From the NCBI GenBank assembly GCA_023454395.1, contig JAEYFY010000047.1, forward strand, positions 1 to 21,361: 21,361 nt of DNA. Direction: 5' to 3'. Of the stretch, positions 16,401 through 21,361 are shown piece after piece; position 1 is the first letter of the stretch; each line of letters begins with the position of its first letter. Origin of the DNA: Pseudomonadota bacterium. Lineage in GTDB: Bacteria > Pseudomonadota > Gammaproteobacteria > Enterobacterales > Enterobacteriaceae. The notes beneath the pieces are model-generated. The model ran no database searches and was not told the origin of the DNA. It was given only the letters and a program-made list of their open reading frames with translations. The position numbers were made by a program, and so were the translations under genes.

Positions 16401-16524
16401 ATATTTCAGACTGCATCAGATTATTAGGATCAAATGCAGGATTGTTTGTTGCAGCCATTGCATTATAAGGGGCTGATAGTAGCCCCAATGTCATGGCAAG
16501 TGCAGTAAAGCGAAATATCGGCAT
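13459..16524 (-). CDS. Chondroitin sulfate ABC endolyase (chondroitinase ABC I)
   Basis: A 1021-residue exported PL8 lyase that cuts chondroitin sulfates A and C, dermatan sulfate and, more slowly, hyaluronan by beta-elimination, giving 4,5-unsaturated products. The length and sequence match the well-studied P. vulgaris enzyme. The catalytic residues sit at the published numbers: His501 and Tyr508 in WRHEGNYPGY, Arg560 in LPLAGRHP and Glu653 in SSEIYNKDNRYGRY. The signal peptide is about residues 1-24 (APYNAMA-A), so the mature enzyme begins ATNNPAFDP. The ribosome site AAGGAG overlaps the stop codon of the autotransporter gene, 12 bp upstream, which suggests coupled expression. It is followed by a strong terminator. 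Confidence 0.98.
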   Translation of the reverse strand: MPIFRFTALAMTLGLLSAPYNAMAATNNPAFDPNNLMQSEIYHFAQNNPLADFTTDKNSTLTLSDKRSIMGSQSLLWKWKGGSSFTLHKKLIVPTDKEASKAWGRASTPVLSFWLYNEKPIDGYLTVDFGEKLNATSEAQAGFKVKLNFTGWRAVGLSLNNDLENREMTLNAMNTSSDGAQDSIGRALGANVDSIRFKAPSNVGQGEIYIDRIMFSIDDARYQWSDYQVKTRLSEPEIQFHNVQPQLPVTPENLAAIDLIRQRLINEFVGGEKETNLALEENISKLKSDFDALNIRILADGGIQGRHLITDKQTIIYQPENLNSQDKSLFDNYVILGNYTTLMFNISRAYVLEKDPTQKAQLKQMYLLMTKHLLDQGFVKGSALVTTHHWGYSSRWWYISTLLMSDALKEANLQTQVYDSLLWYSREFKSSFDMKVGADSSDLDYFNTLSRQHLALLLLEPDDQKRINLVNTFSHYITGALTQVPPGGKDGLRPDGTAWRHEGNYPGYSFPAFKNASQLIYLLRGTPFAVGENGWNNLKKAMVSAWIYSNPEVGLPLAGRHPFNSPSLKSVAQGYYWLAMSAKPSPDKKLASIYLAISDKTQNESSAIFGETIAPATLPQGFYAFNGGAFGIHRWQDKMVTLKAYNTNVWSSEIYNKDNRYGRYQSHGVAQIVSHGSQLSQGYQQEGWDWNRMPGATTIHLPLKELDSPKPHTLMQRGERGFSGTSALDGKYGMMAFDLIYPTNLERFDPNFTAKKTVLAADNHLIFVGSNINSSDKNKNVETTLFQHAITAELNAIWINGQKIESFPYQTTLKQGDWIIDSNGNGYLITQAEKVNISRQHQISAENKNRQPTEGNFSSAWIDHSLQPKDSSYEYMVFLDATPEKMGEMAEKFRENNGLYQVLRKDKDVHIIYDKLSNVTGYAFYQSASIKDKWINKVDKPAIVMTHHQGNILTVSAVTPDLNMTRQKAATPVTINVTVNGKWQFVDKSGEVKHRISGENTELTFTSYFGIPQEIKLSPLP

Positions 16525-16536
16525 TATTTATTCTCC

Positions 16537-18702
16537 TTAGAAACGCTGGCTAACAGTAAAACCAATGCGTCCTTCATTGAACTTGTCATAACGCTGATAT
16601 CCCATCGTTGTGCCTAAATTTAATGATTGAGTAATATCGAGATTAGCACCTAATTCTGCACTAATAATGTCACCACCAACGGTGTTTCCTTTAATATCAA
16701 AGGTACTTCCCCCAGTATTAAAATAAGTGAGGCTATGACGTTGTTCGACATGATTATCGCCGGCTATATCTTTGATATAACGCAGATTAAGAGTAGGGGT
16801 TAATTTGCCATAAGCGGTCTGATAGGTATTCCAAAACGCCACTGAACCACCGAGTTGATTGACAGCATAGCGTTGACCATAAGTACGCATTGATAACGCT
16901 GAACCCGTTTCTTCCCATGAATCAATATTGAGCCATTGATATTGGTAAGTCAGCATCGGTTTTATATGGATGAAATCAAAATCAAAATAGCTTCCAGCAT
17001 TAATCTGGTAGCCTAATTGCACGCCAGAATAATCACCTTTTGCTTTGGTATTTCCTTGCCATCCGGTATTACCACCGATATCTCGCTCGCTATCAACCGT
17101 GTAATAACCAATATTTAAATTACCGTTTAGGAATAATGTGTCACTATACCAACCGGTATAAGGCATAAATTCAAAATGGTTAATTTCTTTACTTGCGTTA
17201 CGCTGTTTGGCATCTGCTTTGGCGTAGTTATAAGCAAAAGAAACACCGATAAGAGCATCTTGATTAATTTCGTAATCAGTACCTATTTGAATACCTGTGC
17301 GGTAAGTGTTGTAACCGTTAATGCCACCTTGATTGCTTTGTGTACCGTAACCGTACAGTAGATTAGCCCAGCTATTCCAGCCAGCTTCTCTTTCCTCAAT
17401 TGGTAATTGGTTGTCATAACGTAAATAGCGATGAGCAATATTATTGCGCATATCTTCAACCATAATTAACCCCGCTTGAATATCACTACCGTCAGCGATA
17501 GGGGCTAAATCATTCGATAATGCGGCAATATTATTATCGTCATTTCCAGCCGCAACTAATAGACTCAGTGCTTCATCTGAAACTTGACTACGCGTATTAT
17601 TAAATTCATTTAATACGGTTGGAATAACAAAGTTTGCTGCTGCTAATCCATTTTCACTTACATTGCCGCGTTCAGCAGCGCTAATAAAATTATTTCCCCC
17701 TTCGTAGCTAATGCCATAACGTGCAACCAATTGATTACCACTAACGCCACCACTAATATTTGGCGGTGTGGTTTCTAACCATGAATCTGTTTTTTCTAAT
17801 AAAGGAGAAACATCTGGTGCAATGGCATTGGCATCAGTAACGGTAATACCCGCTTCGTCTTTAATGTCTGAATTTGAAGAAATTAATACGATATCCTTGT
17901 TAATGATATTATCGACACTGGTTCCTTTAAAATCTAATTTGGCTTGGCTACCTTTTTTAAAGGTGACATCACCATCAACATGGAGAATAGCGTCATCAGT
18001 ATTGGTATTATCATCAAGGCGGAAAATAAGCTGACTATTTTCCTTATTCAGGAAATTACCTTCCCAATGAATTGTTTTATCTTTTCCTTGGATGGTTAAA
18101 TTGCCATGATTTTCAATTAATGGAACACCTGTGATTTGGTATCCATCAAATAAAGCATTTTGAGCGCCACCTTGATAAGCAAAGTTTATTTTAGTGTCAG
18201 CGTGACCATTTCCTAAAATATCACCGTGGATCTCGCCATTTACATCACTTCTAAATCCAGTTTGGAGCGTTCTAAAATCAATAGCCGCTGTTTTTCCTCG
18301 AATAATGGCGCCGTCTCTTACATAAACGCCAGTACCTCGTTTAGGAAAGTCACCTTCAACTAAGATGGCTGTACCATTTTCACTGGTCACGTTAGCACCA
18401 TTTAAGTTGATATTACTGCTAAAAGAGGCACCCTGATTTATTTTAATTGCACTGGCACTATCACCAGTAACAGTAATATTTTTTGTAATTGCTTGGGCTT
18501 TATATTCTGTTGATGAACCATTAAATACAACACCATCACCTTGGGCAACTGTGACATCTTTACTTATTTGAGCGTTATTACCATCATTAACATTAACGGT
18601 TTCACAGATATTTAAAGTGGGATCACATTCTGTTGCCCATGCTGAACCATAAATAGCTGATAAAATAGCAGCGCTCAAAAATAACAATTTTTTATTTTTC
18701 AC
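16537..18702 (-). CDS. Autotransporter (type Va) with beta-barrel translocator, unknown passenger
   Basis: A 721-residue protein with a signal peptide (residues 1-23, SAIYGSAWA), a passenger rich in repeated beta-strand/Asn-Gly turns (about 24-400), a linker with RNNIAHRYLRYDNQ and a C-terminal barrel (about 443-721). The barrel has alternating aromatic strands and ends in VSQRF, the terminal Phe expected for an outer-membrane barrel. The passenger looks like a short beta-helix; I see no protease or lyase motif. Two cysteines close to the N-terminus (TECDPTLNICE) could form a disulfide. The start is GTG at 18702 with GGAG seven bases upstream; the nearby ATG is out of frame. It is embedded between the porin and lyase I genes, with its stop overlapping the lyase I ribosome site, so a role in binding or displaying glycosaminoglycan is plausible but unproven. 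Confidence 0.9.
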   Translation of the reverse strand: MKNKKLLFLSAAILSAIYGSAWATECDPTLNICETVNVNDGNNAQISKDVTVAQGDGVVFNGSSTEYKAQAITKNITVTGDSASAIKINQGASFSSNINLNGANVTSENGTAILVEGDFPKRGTGVYVRDGAIIRGKTAAIDFRTLQTGFRSDVNGEIHGDILGNGHADTKINFAYQGGAQNALFDGYQITGVPLIENHGNLTIQGKDKTIHWEGNFLNKENSQLIFRLDDNTNTDDAILHVDGDVTFKKGSQAKLDFKGTSVDNIINKDIVLISSNSDIKDEAGITVTDANAIAPDVSPLLEKTDSWLETTPPNISGGVSGNQLVARYGISYEGGNNFISAAERGNVSENGLAAANFVIPTVLNEFNNTRSQVSDEALSLLVAAGNDDNNIAALSNDLAPIADGSDIQAGLIMVEDMRNNIAHRYLRYDNQLPIEEREAGWNSWANLLYGYGTQSNQGGINGYNTYRTGIQIGTDYEINQDALIGVSFAYNYAKADAKQRNASKEINHFEFMPYTGWYSDTLFLNGNLNIGYYTVDSERDIGGNTGWQGNTKAKGDYSGVQLGYQINAGSYFDFDFIHIKPMLTYQYQWLNIDSWEETGSALSMRTYGQRYAVNQLGGSVAFWNTYQTAYGKLTPTLNLRYIKDIAGDNHVEQRHSLTYFNTGGSTFDIKGNTVGGDIISAELGANLDITQSLNLGTTMGYQRYDKFNEGRIGFTVSQRF

Positions 18703-18738
18703 AATATAACTCCATGAACAATTATATGATTTTAATTA

Positions 18739-19623
18739 TTAGAATGTTGCTCGGAATGAAACTTTGAAATAATCTTGAGTTGATTTACTACCATCATTTT
18801 TATTTTCAACTCGTTCATTATAATATTCCGTCATGACTCGCCATTGAGGTGATATTTGATAAGCCATTTGTAGGGTATAACGGGTCATATCTTTTTCGAT
18901 ATAATCCCCTTTATTTGTTCTATCTTCTATTTTTCCAAAAATAGATTTACGCATTGATGGAGAAACAATTAATCCTATTGGGGTTGTCCAGTTTACATAC
19001 ATACGCAATTGTTGATTATGGTTTGTTTCTTTTGTGTCGTATTCTTCATGTCGTATTGCTTGCTTACCACCATCAAAATAAGCAACGGTTGTATTAATAT
19101 TAGGAGTGATAAAATAACGTAGGCCTGGTTCAATTTCCCAGCCTAAGTAATCTGTATTTGTGACGCCATTACTACGTTTGTCTTCTTTCTTTTGTAAGCC
19201 AAATAAAACACTACCCGTTAAAACCCAATCTTTGTTAATTGGAAATTGGTAATTGGTTTTTGATTCATAAAAATTAATAGTTAATCGACTTCCATTATCA
19301 TAGTTAGTGAGATCTTGACGTACTTTTAAACCAGGTTGGATCCAACCATTATTTAATTTAAAACGATAGCTACCCTGTAAATCATAACGCTGATAACGGT
19401 TTTTATTGTCATGCTCACGTTGACGAAAACCAACATCGAAATACCAGTTAGACTTATCTGGATTAATATTAAAATCTACACGATAACCAGCATAGTTGTT
19501 TGGGGTGTCGTAATCGGCCGTTTCCCAAGAAAACATAGCATTGACATTAGCTGCCTGAGAATGAAAAGAAGTTAAACCTAAGCCAAGAAGAGGTAAAAAA
19601 AGAGCAATACGAAGTTTGTTCAT
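18739..19623 (-). CDS. KdgM-type oligosaccharide-specific outer-membrane porin
   Basis: A 294-residue outer-membrane beta-barrel of the KdgM/NanC/OmpL family, small channels for acidic oligosaccharides. The signal peptide is about residues 1-24 (SFHSQA-ANVNA). The mature part is a series of amphipathic strands with charged loops (GYRVDFNINPD, YDLQGSYRFKLNNG, YTLQMAYQISPQWR) and ends in KVSFRATF, with terminal Phe. It is longer than typical KdgM (about 236 residues). Basic residues such as RQREHDNKNRYQR could line a channel for anionic sugars. The ribosome site is weak (GGAT). The autotransporter gene follows after 36 bp. The inferred role is passage of chondroitin oligosaccharides or disaccharides into the periplasm. 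Confidence 0.87.
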   Translation of the reverse strand: MNKLRIALFLPLLGLGLTSFHSQAANVNAMFSWETADYDTPNNYAGYRVDFNINPDKSNWYFDVGFRQREHDNKNRYQRYDLQGSYRFKLNNGWIQPGLKVRQDLTNYDNGSRLTINFYESKTNYQFPINKDWVLTGSVLFGLQKKEDKRSNGVTNTDYLGWEIEPGLRYFITPNINTTVAYFDGGKQAIRHEEYDTKETNHNQQLRMYVNWTTPIGLIVSPSMRKSIFGKIEDRTNKGDYIEKDMTRYTLQMAYQISPQWRVMTEYYNERVENKNDGSKSTQDYFKVSFRATF

Positions 19624-19738
19624 GGTATATATCCAATTCTTTATTCGCTTTTATTTGTGCCAATTTTTAGGTGTAGGACATCTTTCCCTTTATTTTATTA
19701 AAAGGATTTTTTATATCAGCGAATTGGGTTTATATATA

Positions 19739-19758
19739 GCGCCATAATATTATGGCGC
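19739..19758. other. Perfect 20-bp palindrome between sulfatase and porin genes
   Basis: GCGCCATAATATTATGGCGC is fully self-complementary. It lies 11 bp after the sulfatase stop in a 146-bp gap. On the minus strand no T-run follows; on the plus strand a T-rich stretch does. It could be an RNA hairpin at the sulfatase 3' end or an operator site. I see no clear sigma-70 promoter for the porin in this gap. Confidence 0.6.
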
Positions 19759-19769
19759 AGATATTTTTA

Positions 19770-21329
19770 TTATTTTTCTTTACATGTCGATATTGTTTTA
19801 TTTAATTTGTTGGTTGTAGCCGTAATAAATTCAGTGGCGCGCCAAGAATCTCCTGTTTTTTCCAACCAAGGGGTTAATTCTTCTTTAATTAATTTCTCAA
19901 TTAAAGGCATATTATCTTTGGCAATATTTTTCATTTGATATGGATCGTTCACATTGTCATATAAAGTATATTTTAATGGTTGTCCATCTTGTCTATCTAT
20001 CACCAAAGTATGAGTTTTGGTTCTGACACCTCGTTTACCGAATGAAGGTTCACCATAAGGAATAAAGAGGTAAAGCTGAGAGTTTGCTGTGTCACCTTTG
20101 CCAGTGATTACTCTATCTGCAAGATCAGTACCTTCTACAGAATCTGGGATCCATTCTGATAAACCAAGTAGCCCTAAGATAGTTGGGTAAATATCAGGTG
20201 CTGACATTAATGCATCGTCAGAGCCTGGTTTAATTTTACCCGGTAAACGAAACATCATAGGAACTCGCATAGATTCTTCATAAGGATTATTTTTTGTTGC
20301 TTGCCCATTTGCCCCTAAGCAACTGCCATGATCAGAGAAGAAAACGACAAGAGTATTATCTGCAAGACCTTGTTTTTCTAATTCATCTACGATGCGACCA
20401 AATTGTTCATCAACACCGTTGACCATTGCCATATATTCTTTGAAATATTGAGGTCCATAACCTTCTTGATATTCAGTATCCCATTGTACATTAGGGCGTG
20501 TATTTAGCTCTTTTGACGTTTTACCTTGATAAGCATCGAGGTACTTTTTCGGTACTTGATCATAAGGTGAATGAGGAGGGTTCATTGAAACCACTAATGC
20601 AAATGGTTTTGAATTATCTCTAAATTGATTGTTTTCATTTTTGAGGAACTTGATTGCCATATCAGCTTCGTGCTCAGGTCCCCATTGATCAATGTAAATA
20701 GGTTTATCACGAGGGGTATCGTTTGCCCAATACATTGGTTTTAAATGTAAATCATAAGTGCCATAAGAATACCAAAAATCAAAACCATGGCGTCTATCTG
20801 GTGCTGCCCATTCATTCCAATAGCGACCTTCCATTGGATTGTTGTAACTTTCAATAAACGGTTCGTAAGGAGCGTCAAGGTGCCATTTACCAATATAGCC
20901 TGTGCTGTAATCGAGAGATTTTAAAACGTCTGACCAACATTTTGCATAAGGCGATAAGTCAATACCGACTTTGCCGCCATAGTCATGTGCATTTCCCGTG
21001 ATCCCATTACGAACTGGGTATTGACCTGTCATAAACATGCCACGAAATGGAGAACAAAGAGGATAGTTGGAAGCCATCTGCGTCATTACTTTGGCTTGCT
21101 TCGCAAATTTATTCAAATTAGGTGTAATTGAAGGATCTTCCCCCATAAACTGTAATGCATGAGCGCGCATTTCATCTGGGAAAACAATTAATAGGTTAGG
21201 GGCATCCTCTGGACGCGATCGCGTGTTAGAAGCTGAACTCCCTGAATTAGCAATAACAGGGGTAGAAACAGTCATTGCTGCACCGCTGGCTGCGAGTCCT
21301 TTGATAAAAGTTCTGCGGGAAACAGTCAT
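19770..21329 (-). CDS. Tat-exported type I sulfatase, probably chondroitin (GalNAc) sulfatase
   Basis: A 519-residue sulfatase of the formylglycine-dependent family that removes sulfate esters from glycosaminoglycan units. The N-terminus MTVSRRTFIKGLAASGAAMT is a twin-arginine signal ending near VIA (residue 27), so the folded enzyme is probably exported to the periplasm. NYPLCSPFRGMFMTG has the C-x-P-x-R-x4-T-G signature with Cys92 as the formylglycine precursor. Other active-site and metal motifs are FPDE (Asp52), GKWH (Lys148, His150), NPPHSPY (His253) and FFSDHG (Asp333, His334). The ribosome site AGGAGG lies six bases before the ATG; the promoter is outside the window. The substrate (4- or 6-sulfated GalNAc) is inferred from the adjacent chondroitinases. 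No maturing enzyme is visible nearby. Confidence 0.92.
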   Translation of the reverse strand: MTVSRRTFIKGLAASGAAMTVSTPVIANSGSSASNTRSRPEDAPNLLIVFPDEMRAHALQFMGEDPSITPNLNKFAKQAKVMTQMASNYPLCSPFRGMFMTGQYPVRNGITGNAHDYGGKVGIDLSPYAKCWSDVLKSLDYSTGYIGKWHLDAPYEPFIESYNNPMEGRYWNEWAAPDRRHGFDFWYSYGTYDLHLKPMYWANDTPRDKPIYIDQWGPEHEADMAIKFLKNENNQFRDNSKPFALVVSMNPPHSPYDQVPKKYLDAYQGKTSKELNTRPNVQWDTEYQEGYGPQYFKEYMAMVNGVDEQFGRIVDELEKQGLADNTLVVFFSDHGSCLGANGQATKNNPYEESMRVPMMFRLPGKIKPGSDDALMSAPDIYPTILGLLGLSEWIPDSVEGTDLADRVITGKGDTANSQLYLFIPYGEPSFGKRGVRTKTHTLVIDRQDGQPLKYTLYDNVNDPYQMKNIAKDNMPLIEKLIKEELTPWLEKTGDSWRATEFITATTNKLNKTISTCKEK

Positions 21330-21361
21330 TGCTTCCTCCTATTTTACGTTTACTTTCGAAT

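Noticed and set aside
19624..19680. TTGGCA as a -35 element for the porin gene
   Set aside because: No acceptable -10 hexamer occurs at 15-19 bp from it, so I do not call a promoter.

Overview
The window is almost certainly from the genus Proteus (Proteus vulgaris group). It encodes close relatives of both secreted chondroitin sulfate ABC lyases known from P. vulgaris. The endolyase is 1021 residues and keeps the published catalytic numbering (His501, Tyr508, Arg560, Glu653); the exolyase is 1013 residues. The AT-rich base composition and the GalNAc (aga-type) and kdu gene families also fit a gut/urinary gammaproteobacterium. Species cannot be settled from the sequence alone.

Positions 1-9266, plus strand, form one long catabolic operon that enters from the left edge and ends at a Rho-independent terminator. 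The order is: tagatose-bisphosphate aldolase subunit (5' end missing), AgaS isomerase/deaminase, mannose-family PTS components EIIB, EIIC, EIID and EIIA, an amino-sugar-6-phosphate deacetylase, KduI, KduD, and a cytoplasmic unsaturated-uronyl hydrolase. Stable hairpins lie just upstream of the ribosome binding sites of EIIC, EIIA and KduD.

Positions 9280-10291 hold no ordinary gene. They contain two tandem copies, about 500 bp each and about 96% identical by eye, of what I read as a hok/sok type I toxin-antitoxin locus. Each copy has a Sok-like antisense RNA with promoter and terminator on the plus strand, and a Hok-like short hydrophobic reading frame with its own promoter on the minus strand. 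The Hok frames look truncated by a frameshift shared by both copies.

Positions 10306-21329, minus strand, form a convergent gene set for the extracellular and periplasmic stages. Read in its own direction it encodes a Tat-exported sulfatase, a KdgM-type oligosaccharide porin, an autotransporter, chondroitin ABC endolyase (lyase I), an intergenic terminator, and chondroitin ABC exolyase (lyase II) followed by a terminator.

Together the genes describe a full chondroitin/dermatan sulfate pathway (inference from families). Polymer is cut and desulfated outside the inner membrane, and oligosaccharides cross the outer membrane through the porin. Unsaturated disaccharide is then taken up and phosphorylated by the PTS. 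The cytoplasmic hydrolase releases unsaturated uronate, which goes to KduI/KduD and KDG, and GalNAc-6-phosphate, which goes to deacetylase, AgaS, tagatose-6-phosphate and the aldolase. No transcription regulator, KDG kinase/aldolase, aldolase catalytic subunit or sulfatase-maturing enzyme is present in the window.
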